Shown: positions 44,144 to 53,594 of the stretch, in pieces
Layout: each line of letters opens with the position of its first letter
Position numbering within the stretch: the stretch's first letter is position 1
From: Marinobacterium sediminicola
GTDB taxonomy: Bacteria > Pseudomonadota > Gammaproteobacteria > Pseudomonadales > Balneatricaceae
NCBI RefSeq assembly: GCF_022343685.1
Contig: NZ_CP092123.1
Span: 3,038,001 to 3,102,000 of the forward strand
Direction of reading: 5' to 3'
DNA: 64,000 nucleotides
Program-made: the position numbers and the translations under genes
The notes under the pieces: model-generated
Seen by the model: the letters and a program-made list of their open reading frames with translations, nothing else
Database searches by the model: none
What the model was told of the DNA's origin: nothing

Positions 44144-46201
44144 TCAGTCAACCCCCAGAACTTTAAACACAGCATCAACCGGGTCCGCATAAAAGCTTGT
44201 CTGGAACTTGGTAAACAGCTCTGCCGGTATGGATGGAATATCGGCTGCACTTGTCATAGGTAGTGCCACGCGTTTGCCACCGCCATCGAATGCAACTTGC
44301 AGGCAGTCTGGAATGCTTTGTACGGGTGTTACACTGCCACCCAAGCTCATATCACCCAGCACAACCATTTGAGCCTGTGCAGGCTTACCCATTAAACCTG
44401 AAGCGAAAGCAACCAAGCTGGATAATGCCAAAGAATTTAATGGGCCAGTATTTTGAAGCTCTACCACATGCAGATGGAAATCATGCTCCATGACCTTGGC
44501 TGATCCCGAAATACGAGATGCATTGGCCTTGAAATAATCAAAGGCAATTTTGACCTGCTCTTTGGCTGCAGTGGAATTCCACAGTCCCGACGTGGCCAGT
44601 TTGCCGCTACCCTTGGTTACCTGTAGCTCCAGGCGGTATAAACCCGGCACACCCTTATTGCTCAAGCCGATGGTATGAATAAATCCAGGCTTGCCCGGGC
44701 CTTCGGGAATCAGCACCCCACCACCCTGCTCTTTGACTGTAACGAAATGCTCTTCCAGGTTTTCGTTGTCAATATAGCTGAAGTGCACGTCGTAGAATTC
44801 CATACCACCGATCTTCTTCAATTGCTCTTTCACGCGACGGCGAACCTGAAGTGCGTACTCAAGACAGGGGCGAACCTCTTCCTTGGTCAGATCATGGCTG
44901 GATCCGGCATGGGGGTATAGCAGCTTCAGCAGGCCCGATACGGTCTTCCTCACGGCAATGACATCACGTTGGTTGAGGTTGCTGCCCAGCTTGAAGAAAC
45001 GATCAATGGCATCAGAGAAGCTACGTTTGCGCATCTCGCGGAAGTATTCGGCCAGGTAGTCGACGATGAGGCCGTAGCGATCGGTGAAGAACTCCGGGCG
45101 CATCTTGGGAATCTCCCAGCCGGGGATGTAGGCGTGGAAGCGATCAAAAAACGCCGAGTCGATCATGTCCTCGGGGAATGGAGCCAGCAGGTGGCTGGTT
45201 TTCAGCAAGGACTCAACAGACTGGTTAATGTTACCCACGAAGACCATGGAGGCAGATGCTTCGATCTGTTCACGGCCGCGGGCAAACGAGCCTGAGGCCA
45301 TGTAGTCTTTCATGATCTGCACGCCATCCTTGTCCTTGAACCTGATACCGGCCACTTCATCAAAGGCAACCAGATCCCAGAGGCCGACCAAACCAATGCG
45401 ACGGCTACTCATGTTATAGAACAGATTGGCAACCGTAGTCTGGCCGCCGGATACCAGAATGCTATTGGGCGAGCACTCCTTGTAAATATGACTTTTGCCG
45501 GTCCCGCGTGGCCCAAGTTCACAAACGTTGTAGTTGTTCTCAACAAACGGAATCATCCGTGCCAGTAGGTGCCACTGAACGTCTTTATCCAGTGTGGCGG
45601 GTTCCATGCCGGTGGAACGTATCAGGGTTTCACGCCACTGATCCGCTGTGAAATGTGAACGACCCGCGAAGAGCTCGGCCATGTTCATATTGGGCATCTG
45701 AATCGGCTTCAGTACCGTAACGCCAAACGGTGAACCTTTCTGCCCTTCTTCGTAGTAGTAGCTGAGCGTAGCAATGACCCAAATACCACCGACCAGCAGC
45801 TTCTCGAACTCTTTGACGATTCCGGCACCGATCTCGGCATTTTTGATGCCTAGGTTGCTGAAGCTGGCTTCATAGCAGTCCTTGCGCTCATTCAAGGTAA
45901 CCTGTACCCGATCAATGACCTTGAAGCTTCCACGCTCTCTGATCAGCGACTTAACCTTCTCGGCTTCATCGGGCCGTACATAGTTCTCTGCAAGTACTGT
46001 TTTAACGTTCTGCAGCCCTTTCTGAATCACTTCAGGATCATCAGAAGCACAGTACATGCCCAGCAGATACTCCAGCACATATACCGGAACGTTGGCACCT
46101 TCCTTGATGAGTTTGGTCAGATCTTTACGGACCACCCTGCCGGCAAAATGCTCGTTCAGAAGCTGGTCCAGGTCTGCGTCAGTCGTCATTTCCATGTGCA
46201 T
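44144..46201 (-). CDS. brxL: BREX protein BrxL (AAA+ / Lon-like)
   Basis: A 685-aa BrxL with an N-terminal domain (about 1-200), an AAA+ ATPase with Walker A GPRGTGKSHIYKE near 230 and Walker B LVAFDEVAGI near 275, and a C-terminal Lon-protease-like domain (about 500-685; VVLGDMSLGGSVTPVQSIPD and GGGKRVALP). BrxL closes type 1 BREX operons and is needed for phage defence but not for methylation. It lies 7 bases after the pglZ stop. Three closely spaced ATGs (M1, M3, M5) leave the exact start uncertain. Confidence 0.95.
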   Translation of the reverse strand: MHMEMTTDADLDQLLNEHFAGRVVRKDLTKLIKEGANVPVYVLEYLLGMYCASDDPEVIQKGLQNVKTVLAENYVRPDEAEKVKSLIRERGSFKVIDRVQVTLNERKDCYEASFSNLGIKNAEIGAGIVKEFEKLLVGGIWVIATLSYYYEEGQKGSPFGVTVLKPIQMPNMNMAELFAGRSHFTADQWRETLIRSTGMEPATLDKDVQWHLLARMIPFVENNYNVCELGPRGTGKSHIYKECSPNSILVSGGQTTVANLFYNMSSRRIGLVGLWDLVAFDEVAGIRFKDKDGVQIMKDYMASGSFARGREQIEASASMVFVGNINQSVESLLKTSHLLAPFPEDMIDSAFFDRFHAYIPGWEIPKMRPEFFTDRYGLIVDYLAEYFREMRKRSFSDAIDRFFKLGSNLNQRDVIAVRKTVSGLLKLLYPHAGSSHDLTKEEVRPCLEYALQVRRRVKEQLKKIGGMEFYDVHFSYIDNENLEEHFVTVKEQGGGVLIPEGPGKPGFIHTIGLSNKGVPGLYRLELQVTKGSGKLATSGLWNSTAAKEQVKIAFDYFKANASRISGSAKVMEHDFHLHVVELQNTGPLNSLALSSLVAFASGLMGKPAQAQMVVLGDMSLGGSVTPVQSIPDCLQVAFDGGGKRVALPMTSAADIPSIPAELFTKFQTSFYADPVDAVFKVLGVD

Positions 46202-46208
46202 GTCTCAA

Positions 46209-48836
46209 TCAAAAGAAGTCGTCAGTAAACGCCAGGTCGATGACCACGCGGTATCGCTCAACTTCAGTGTTCAGGTCTTTGTTCTTCAGAACCAGATGGT
46301 AATCGCAGTTGCGGTCAAAGTCTGTTCCTGACAGGGAAAGTCGTACTGACTTCACGCGCTCGCTCACTGATTCCGACGTGCTATCAAATGTCACCACCTC
46401 TTCGCTGGATACCTTCTGTTCACCCTCATAAATAGCGACAGACAAGGTTACAGGCGTTACAAAGTCACTCACAGCTTCCGTCTGCATGAGGTCAAAGCGC
46501 TGGATGTTGTTCACCATTTTGAGGTTGGTCTGTGCGGAGATGACTTCAACCGGCCGGCGATCACGTCGTGCGGCCTTCTCTCCACGCAACTGGTGAACGG
46601 TCAGAACAGGCACTACGATCTCTTGTGGCATAGCACCGCCATGCACAAAACGCGCACCACCGACAAAGTGAAAACGGTTCGCACCTTTCGGGATCCAGAA
46701 CTGCGTATCGCAGCTTGTACCTGCAGTGTCCCGGGTATTACCCCTCCAGGCACCGTTTGTGTCCGGCAGGGATTGAGCAATCACGTAGCGCTTCTTGGAT
46801 TTGGTTAAATTGTCCGGCTTGTCGACCAGTGCGGTGCGATCTACCGCATCCAGCTTGCTGCGCTGATACAGGAAACCGTGATCCGCCGTGATCAGCACCG
46901 TACTGGTGTTGAAGTGCATCAGGATCTTGCGGCTCAGCTCGGTCAGCTCCTCGATGGCATCCTCAACCGCATCGAATGTCTCAGACTCGGTTGAGGCGCT
47001 GTCACCGCGGGCATCCACCACGTTATGGTAGACATAGACCAGCTGTTGATCCTTGAGGATTTCACGGCCCTGATCACGGGACCAGCCTTTCACATCATCG
47101 GCCGTTACTGCCATTCCATTGTGAGCCGTCAATATTTTATTACGTGCTGCCGTGTTGGCGGTGGACTGACCATCCACCAAGACATCACCACTGGTCCCAT
47201 CTCGGTATTCAAGCGCCTGGTGTGGCAGCAATGAAGCCATCCCCAGTGAGGTGTAACTGGGCAGCACGCCTAACTGGCTGTGCAGTTTGGCTTCACTGTA
47301 GCGTTTGACGTTGATGCGCTCACGGAGCTCCATGGCCGCTTCGTAGCGTAAGGCATCCGAAATAATCACCACAAGGCGCTTGCTGCTGTTACGTCCCTCG
47401 AATTGGGGTTGTACCCAGCGCCGGTAAAAGTCCTGTTGGTTAGAAATGCCTGGGACACGCCATTCAGCTAAGGCCTGCTCGGATTCAACCTTCTCGCTCC
47501 AGTTGTATGCCAGACGATCCAGATACCAGTTGGCATAACAGGACTCGACCGCTTCATCCAGTTGCTTCAGCAGTTCTACATGCGCCTTCTGACTGGCCGC
47601 ACAATAGTGTCGGTAATGCATGTCGAACAGATACAACTCGGACTCATACGCCTTATACAGCTGCTCAACACTGGTGTAATGGAAACCATCAGCATGCTGT
47701 TGGCGCAATGCAAACAGATCAATCGCGGCAGAAATGGCGGTATAAACAGTACGGTAGCGCCGGCGGATATCATCGTCCTTGTGACGAGAAGCCCAGTAGC
47801 CGTCGAGTCGATCTGAAATGAGCCTGGTAAACACAGCCAGCGCTGAGGGCTGTGCCTGAGGTATGGCACTGACGAGTTCAACCAGAATGCGGTTCTCTAC
47901 GTCCTGGAAGGTAACTACCTGTGCCAGTGAGTCAATCGGCAGGTCACTGATACGTGACTTGATATTGAGGGCATTGGCCACCCAACCAGAGACCTTGTCA
48001 TAGGCCTCGCAGTAGCGAGAGCTATCGCGCCAGCGTGACAGCATGGCACGTGAGGTCGCCCGGGCATTGGCTGTAGAGATGGCAATGCTGCGTGCCCAGT
48101 CCGGAATATCACCGATGCTTTCACAGAAACCGGTGGTAAGCAGACGGATCAGGAACTGACCAAAATTAAAGCCTGCTTCCCCATTCAGCTCCTCGGTTGA
48201 AGCCGGGTACCCCACCTCAGTCTGCAGTGCAGATACGAGTGCTGGTACCAGCTGGAATTTTTCGAGTTCTTTCAGCGAGGGCGGTGGTGTTTCAAGCCCA
48301 GCGTCCTCTTCAGCCAGCTCATCGGCCAATGTGAATAGAATCGTCGGCACATCAGAACTGAAGGCACCGATCACCACAGCAATCATGCCCAGATCGAGCA
48401 TCTCTTCATCGGCATCCGGCTGGATATAGCGCTTAAGGGACTCGACACGGGCCTTGTTGCTGAAAAACTTCTCGCGTAGAGACAGGTGCTGCCTCAAGCT
48501 CTGCTGTTGCAGGCCCAGGTCGTTGAAGATCATGGAGATTCGATCAGCATGGAAGGTGCGAGAATACAGCTTCATATCCAGCAACCAGTCGTGTTCCGGT
48601 TCTGGCTCGGGACCGGGGAAGTACAGCAGGTAGCGGCCTTCAGCGTCCTCCAGCTCAAGCAAGAGCTTGGTTTCCAACGTAGATCGGTCTTCCATGTTCA
48701 GCACAGTGACATCGGGCAGATCCAACTCGGACACAGACTCCTTGAAGCTCTGCTCAGGGTCGTACCAGAACACCAAACGGTGTTGCTCATTAAAAAATGC
48801 CTGGTGCAGGCCTTGGGTCAGTTGTTGTGTATCCAT
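46209..48836 (-). CDS. pglZ: BREX type 1 PglZ
   Basis: An 875-aa PglZ of the alkaline-phosphatase superfamily. Metal-site motifs are VVIISDALRYEAAMELRERI near 490 and VLITADHGFLYQRSKLD near 650, with the usual N-terminal GLHQAFFNEQHRLVFWYDPE. Length fits type A PglZ from BREX-1. PglZ is a core BREX component that acts with PglX and BrxC in methylation and exclusion. It sits directly upstream of brxL, but four non-core genes separate it from the pglX C-terminal half. Confidence 0.95.
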   Translation of the reverse strand: MDTQQLTQGLHQAFFNEQHRLVFWYDPEQSFKESVSELDLPDVTVLNMEDRSTLETKLLLELEDAEGRYLLYFPGPEPEPEHDWLLDMKLYSRTFHADRISMIFNDLGLQQQSLRQHLSLREKFFSNKARVESLKRYIQPDADEEMLDLGMIAVVIGAFSSDVPTILFTLADELAEEDAGLETPPPSLKELEKFQLVPALVSALQTEVGYPASTEELNGEAGFNFGQFLIRLLTTGFCESIGDIPDWARSIAISTANARATSRAMLSRWRDSSRYCEAYDKVSGWVANALNIKSRISDLPIDSLAQVVTFQDVENRILVELVSAIPQAQPSALAVFTRLISDRLDGYWASRHKDDDIRRRYRTVYTAISAAIDLFALRQQHADGFHYTSVEQLYKAYESELYLFDMHYRHYCAASQKAHVELLKQLDEAVESCYANWYLDRLAYNWSEKVESEQALAEWRVPGISNQQDFYRRWVQPQFEGRNSSKRLVVIISDALRYEAAMELRERINVKRYSEAKLHSQLGVLPSYTSLGMASLLPHQALEYRDGTSGDVLVDGQSTANTAARNKILTAHNGMAVTADDVKGWSRDQGREILKDQQLVYVYHNVVDARGDSASTESETFDAVEDAIEELTELSRKILMHFNTSTVLITADHGFLYQRSKLDAVDRTALVDKPDNLTKSKKRYVIAQSLPDTNGAWRGNTRDTAGTSCDTQFWIPKGANRFHFVGGARFVHGGAMPQEIVVPVLTVHQLRGEKAARRDRRPVEVISAQTNLKMVNNIQRFDLMQTEAVSDFVTPVTLSVAIYEGEQKVSSEEVVTFDSTSESVSERVKSVRLSLSGTDFDRNCDYHLVLKNKDLNTEVERYRVVIDLAFTDDFF

Positions 48837-48890
48837 AGTGTTCCGAGATCAGATCCATTGCTGTTCATGGCGCGGTGAGACTGAAGAAGG

Positions 48891-49826
48891 CTATTGTATC
48901 AGCTGAATTTCATTTGCTTTGCCATTCCGTTCGGCACTGCTATCGGCACTCAAGTTAGGGCGTTTGATGACTTTAAATTTAACTCTGTCACCCTTTTTGA
49001 GTACCTCTTCCCTGTGTTCCCTCACTACGTTGATTTTGTTGAAGAAATATGAGCCGTTACTGTTGTCGATGAAACCGTAATGATTAATCCAACGCGAGAT
49101 CACGCCCTCTTCTTCAGGGTAAAGCTTCCCCCCAACTACGCTCGGACAGAGCGAGACAAAACATTGGCTTTTATTGCTATCGTCGACTTTGAATAGATGA
49201 GAGCTGGCCTGGACCAGCCCCTTCAGCGTTTTAAAAGAGTAGCTACGCGGGTCAAAAGCCGGGTCTATACGTTTGATGTGAGTGCCCAGAATGCCCAGGT
49301 ACACGGCTTCATTGTCCTCTTGGGCTTCGTTGAAGGCCTTCAACAAAATCCGATCCAGATCCAGGTCCTCCTTGGTCTCCTCGGTATCATCTGAAGCAAA
49401 ATCGAGCAAGTCGCTATAGACAAAATGATGACAGGCACGACGAAGACGTTCCGGTGTGTTTCGCTTGCCAATGCCCATCACATAAAGGCCTTTCTCGCGG
49501 ATCCTGAGGGCCAAGGTATGGTAGCCACCATCCGACGATACAATACAAACGGCATCGATCCTGGGGGTATTCATGGTCAGTTCGATGGCATCCATGATCA
49601 GCGCGTGATCCGCAGCGTCCTTGCCGTAATTGAACTGATGCACCGGACGGGCACCGGTTCTATGCAGAGTCTCTTTCCAGTTTGAGTGGGCCGGCTGTGT
49701 CCAGTCGGCATACACCCGCTGAATGGCAACATCACCCTGCTTCTCCACCTCCCGGATGATTCCCGGAAAGTCTTTTGGGCTTGCGTTCTCGCCATCAACC
49801 AGTACTGCAAAAGTGTAGTTCTTCAC
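48891..49826 (-). CDS. NYN nuclease-like protein with LOTUS and cold-shock-like domains
   Basis: A 311-aa protein in three parts. The NYN/PIN-like domain (about 1-150) has FAVLVDGENAS, DAADHALIMDAIE and CIVSSDGGYHTLALRIREKG, with the acidic residues expected of a metal-dependent RNase. A LOTUS/OST-HTH-like segment follows (about 160-225; LLKAFNEAQEDNEAVYLGIL). The C-terminus is a cold-shock/S1-like OB fold (EGVISRWINHYGFIDNS, YFFNKINVV). The start is GTG at 49826 with AAGGGA upstream. The domain mix suggests an RNA-targeting nuclease. It lies inside the BREX operon, 54 bases before pglZ, as an accessory gene. Confidence 0.82.
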   Translation of the reverse strand: MKNYTFAVLVDGENASPKDFPGIIREVEKQGDVAIQRVYADWTQPAHSNWKETLHRTGARPVHQFNYGKDAADHALIMDAIELTMNTPRIDAVCIVSSDGGYHTLALRIREKGLYVMGIGKRNTPERLRRACHHFVYSDLLDFASDDTEETKEDLDLDRILLKAFNEAQEDNEAVYLGILGTHIKRIDPAFDPRSYSFKTLKGLVQASSHLFKVDDSNKSQCFVSLCPSVVGGKLYPEEEGVISRWINHYGFIDNSNGSYFFNKINVVREHREEVLKKGDRVKFKVIKRPNLSADSSAERNGKANEIQLIQ

Positions 49827-49955
49827 CGTAGTCCCTTACATCACAATTTTAGGGAGCGGCCGTGTCCACTATGTCCGGGCCGCCTGCTCTGGAGGCTGGC
49901 CTCTTACTCTTCAACCAGGTTCATGGGTAAAGCCTCGCTCTGTTGATTCGTATTT

Positions 49956-51656
49956 TCATACCCGTTCCATCACCTCTGAGGGGACTTCATCGAAGAAGCG
50001 GCAGAAAGGGGCTGACCCAACCAACGTCACGCTCTGTTTGGCACGTGTCATTGCGACATATAGCACACGTCGCATGAGACTGATTTCCTCACCCTGATCT
50101 TCCTGAGGCATGCTCTCAAGCAGCCGCCCCGGGTACTGTGCATCATGCAACCCCATGATCACGACATGATCAAACTCCAACCCCTTAAGTTGATGAAAGG
50201 TAGTCACCACAACACCGCCACCAAAGTTACCCAATCCAGCCCCTTTAGCTCTCTTAACATTCACGCCTCGCTTTTCCAGAGCTTTCTGTGCAGGAAACAG
50301 CTGGCGGGAAAAGGGCAAAACAACGGCAACCGATGTGGAACGTAGGCGCTTGAATTTATGTGCAATCCAGTCATAGCCTTGTTCGTAGGCATGCTTAGGG
50401 GTATCCGCAAGCAAAAGCTTAACCTTGTCGCCGTTTTTGGTTGGTCGATCTGGCGAAGTGAAATCAGGGCTTTGAGTCACGTCGTTATCAGCCAGCAGGT
50501 ATTCTGCCACATCCATGATCTGGCGGGTGGTGCGATGGCTTGCAGCCAATCGTTTTGACCGACCACCCTGCACCTGAATGCCCACAGATGACCAACTGAA
50601 GCTACGGCGATAGATTTTTTGCGCAAGATCGCCCGCCATACTGAGAGAAACTCGCGGAATTTTTGCAGCTATCAACAACCAGCTTTTGTCGAAATCCTGT
50701 ACTTCGTCGATCATGACGTGATCGTAACGATATTCATCAGGCAGATCTCCGCCCCGCTCCATCAACGCTCTCAGTATAAGACCTGCCGGATTGTCGTAAT
50801 CTTCTTGCCGGGTATTCTCAAGCCACTCTTCATAGAGCTCGAAAACACACCAGACAAAGCGCCGATCTTCCTGTGATATGCGGATAGCCGTACCCCGGCC
50901 ACTACGCTCAACGGCAAGATATTCATCCAAATGCGTAATATGCTGACCAAAAAGCCAAGCGATCTCATCCCCCCACCAAGCGAGCAGTTCAGGTGACGCT
51001 TGGAAATCAAATAACCGGTGGTTCCCGACCTCGCTCTTGGCTTTTTCGATACAGGCTTTGATCTGCTCGCTGCGGACCTTGCCATCTACCCAGCCTGTGA
51101 ACTCAAAACCAAGCCCTTTGGCCGCGTTACGTGCCCAATCATGAAAAGTTCTGACATCAATATCACCTTTCATGCCTGACTGGGAAAAAGCCCTTTTCAC
51201 ATAGGCTGAAAGCGCAGAATTGTATGTAAGGAAAAGCAGTGAGCCCTTGTTCATGGCTGACAGGATCCGGCCGGCTCTAGCTGCCAACACAGTCGTTTTT
51301 CCGCTGCCGGCCTGCCCTCGAATCAGCAGATGCATAGACGGGTCCAAATCAATGACCGCCTGCTGCTCTGGTGTAAACACAATACTCGGCTGCGCCGGCT
51401 CCATGGCTGTTACCCTTTTTCCACGCTTTGCTGTTCCTGCAGTGGAAACGGACTGGCCACCAATTCGCCATTGATAATTGCTATCAACTACCGTTTTGCC
51501 TTCGGATTTAAGCCGATACAGGATTGAATTAACATCGCTGCGATCCACATGCTTACCAAACTCCTCTGCCAAAATGGCGGCCAGCTTACGCGCCTTGATC
51601 GGCGCATGCAGTTCCAGCAACTTCAGAACCTGAGTTTCCAGAACAGACTGATCCAT
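49956..51656 (-). CDS. UvrD/Rep-like superfamily 1 helicase with N-terminal winged helix
   Basis: A 566-aa protein. An N-terminal winged-helix-like domain (about 1-65; KLLELHAPIKARKLAAILAE) is followed by a UvrD-type motor with Walker A RGQAGSGKTTVLAA near 112, motif II MIDEVQDFDKSW near 313, HQLKGLEFDHVVIMG and YVAMTRAKQSVTLVG. The in-frame ATG at 51656, 8 bases after GGAG, is preferred over the GTG one codon earlier. It is part of the accessory set between pglX-C and pglZ; a role in DNA processing during phage exclusion is inference. Confidence 0.88.
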   Translation of the reverse strand: MDQSVLETQVLKLLELHAPIKARKLAAILAEEFGKHVDRSDVNSILYRLKSEGKTVVDSNYQWRIGGQSVSTAGTAKRGKRVTAMEPAQPSIVFTPEQQAVIDLDPSMHLLIRGQAGSGKTTVLAARAGRILSAMNKGSLLFLTYNSALSAYVKRAFSQSGMKGDIDVRTFHDWARNAAKGLGFEFTGWVDGKVRSEQIKACIEKAKSEVGNHRLFDFQASPELLAWWGDEIAWLFGQHITHLDEYLAVERSGRGTAIRISQEDRRFVWCVFELYEEWLENTRQEDYDNPAGLILRALMERGGDLPDEYRYDHVMIDEVQDFDKSWLLIAAKIPRVSLSMAGDLAQKIYRRSFSWSSVGIQVQGGRSKRLAASHRTTRQIMDVAEYLLADNDVTQSPDFTSPDRPTKNGDKVKLLLADTPKHAYEQGYDWIAHKFKRLRSTSVAVVLPFSRQLFPAQKALEKRGVNVKRAKGAGLGNFGGGVVVTTFHQLKGLEFDHVVIMGLHDAQYPGRLLESMPQEDQGEEISLMRRVLYVAMTRAKQSVTLVGSAPFCRFFDEVPSEVMERV

Positions 51657-51723
51657 CACATAATCTCCAGAACTTACCCATGCCTGTTTTTCACTTAAAC
51701 CAACGCAGCCAGCTCACTGCTCA

Positions 51724-53514
51724 TCACAATGCCAAGTAGTAATCCCTAATCATCAAGGCCATCAGCTTACGTCTTGCTTCAAGAAACTCAGAGTAGTTCT
51801 CCGCGTTCACTTCACCGATAAACGCCGGAATCGCGTTCTCGGACAGGTTGGCCTCCAAGTCACTTTGTTGGGTAATCTCACCCAGTTTCAGCTCACCCGT
51901 ATCAATCTGTCCGCTCAGCCATGTCATGTACTCTGTCGGTGGGTAGTCCTTAATAGCGATGTTGATGGGCGTTTCTGTGAGTGCGAAGTTGGCCACTTGA
52001 TTGTAGTCACCCTGCTTCGGGTAACCGTTCTTGATCAGGTGATTTTTCGGCACGATATGGTGCATGTCGCCATGCCCCTCGATCATTTGGGCAACATTGA
52101 TGGATTTTGACAGAAAGCCCCGTGCGCCTTTGCTTACCAGTGCGGCGAGGAAGATCTGAAATGCGGGGCTTCGCTTACTCGGTGATACCAACTCCTGTGG
52201 CAATGTAACCTCCCAGAACCCCTCGCCCAACTCGGATGTTTCGATCAGGTACAGGTACTCAGCAGCGCCCTGGTCTTCAATACGGCGCAGATCGGTTTCC
52301 CAGGTGGATTCGAAACTGCCTACTGCCCTCCCGGTCAATAGCGTCATCACAAACCATCGTTTCACCAGCTGTGAGCGCTGGCCTTCAGACAGCTGGTCAT
52401 TGTTACGCAGTCGTAGATACAGCGCATAAGCGAAGTTGAGCGCGTTCTTGGAGCCGATCATGCTTGCATCAATAAAGCCTGCCGACTTGATCATCATAAC
52501 GAAGCGCTCAAAATGGGTCTTGCTCACCATTTTGTCGAGTGCATGGCCGAAGCGTGCATAGGCGTCCGGTATACGACTTTCATCGATCTTGCGCGTTTCC
52601 GGGTCTAAGCCGGATAGCTCGCTGACAATGGCTGCAGCCTTACCGCGGGAAAAGCCCACTAGACCGGCAATGCGGATAACATCGGTGTACTCCGGCTGGA
52701 ATAACTCATCAGATTGGCTTTTCAGCCACTGGATTTTGTTGAGATGGCCCGAGGCGCTGAACTCCGCATCATTCTCACGAATGTCTTCAAAGGCATGCCC
52801 GGATACCGACAGGTGGCAAAAATAATCGATCAACTTTCGCAGATTCCGGCCTTCATCACCGTAAGTGGCAATCTTGCTCATCACAAAATCCGCACTGGAC
52901 AGCGGGACCCCCTTCGCGTTTATGCGAACAAAGATCTCGGCCACAGTGTCGACATCAAGATTGTCCGCAAGTGAGATCACCCCCACTTGTGCGTGTTCGA
53001 TACCGGCCAGCCTTGCAACCGCCGCCTCGACTTGTGCTTCATCAGCATCAGGGTTCTTGTCGAAATACTTACGTAGAAAGGTCAGCTGACTGCTACCAGA
53101 AAAGAACTCGCTTATATCGTGGATCCACTGGCTGCTGTTACTGATAGCTGGAGTGCGAGTGGCAAACTCTTCAGTCAGTGGATTGAAGGAGATTGCGATT
53201 CGTTTCTTTTCATAGCGCTTGCCTACTACCGGCTGGCCCGCAATGGCTGCACGTAATGCAGTGACACGTTGTTGACCGTCAATCAGGATCTGCTGGTGAG
53301 CAGCGACCTGCCCGCCCTTGAGCTTCGCACCAACCGACTGCCAGGTGATCAGATAACCAACCGGGTAGCCATTGTATAAGGAATCCATAAGATCCCTGAC
53401 TTGGGATGTCTTCCAAACAAACGGGCGCTGCAGCTCCGGTATTGCGATTTTGTCACTGCGCACATCGGCCAGCACCTGACTGACGGCGGTTTGTTTCACT
53501 TCGTACTTGGCCAT
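51724..53514 (-). CDS. DUF262 (GmrSD-like) protein with C-terminal HNH-type motif
   Basis: A 596-aa protein. The N-terminal DUF262 ParB/Srx-like fold has IPELQRPFVWKTSQVRDLMD (25-44), the nucleotide-site motif LIDGQQR (77-83) and IFVRINAKGVPLSSADFVMS. The C-terminus has an HNH-like DMHHIVPKNHLI near 485 and NIAIKDYPPTEYM, as in single-chain GmrSD type IV restriction proteins. Such proteins cleave modified phage DNA. This would complement BREX, which methylates host DNA but may fail against modified phages. The target is inferred from family. The start has AAGGATC upstream. Confidence 0.85.
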   Translation of the reverse strand: MAKYEVKQTAVSQVLADVRSDKIAIPELQRPFVWKTSQVRDLMDSLYNGYPVGYLITWQSVGAKLKGGQVAAHQQILIDGQQRVTALRAAIAGQPVVGKRYEKKRIAISFNPLTEEFATRTPAISNSSQWIHDISEFFSGSSQLTFLRKYFDKNPDADEAQVEAAVARLAGIEHAQVGVISLADNLDVDTVAEIFVRINAKGVPLSSADFVMSKIATYGDEGRNLRKLIDYFCHLSVSGHAFEDIRENDAEFSASGHLNKIQWLKSQSDELFQPEYTDVIRIAGLVGFSRGKAAAIVSELSGLDPETRKIDESRIPDAYARFGHALDKMVSKTHFERFVMMIKSAGFIDASMIGSKNALNFAYALYLRLRNNDQLSEGQRSQLVKRWFVMTLLTGRAVGSFESTWETDLRRIEDQGAAEYLYLIETSELGEGFWEVTLPQELVSPSKRSPAFQIFLAALVSKGARGFLSKSINVAQMIEGHGDMHHIVPKNHLIKNGYPKQGDYNQVANFALTETPINIAIKDYPPTEYMTWLSGQIDTGELKLGEITQQSDLEANLSENAIPAFIGEVNAENYSEFLEARRKLMALMIRDYYLAL

Positions 53515-53594
53515 AGGTGATCCTTATGCATTAATTTATCCATTTTGAGCCGTATGCTTGCTTACCAAAAAAGAACCATCTCGCCATTTTTATA

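Noticed and set aside
44085-44195. Short plus-strand frame MTFLPELADLGHYT reading into brxL
   Set aside because: About 36 codons, overlaps brxL antisense, no supporting signals.
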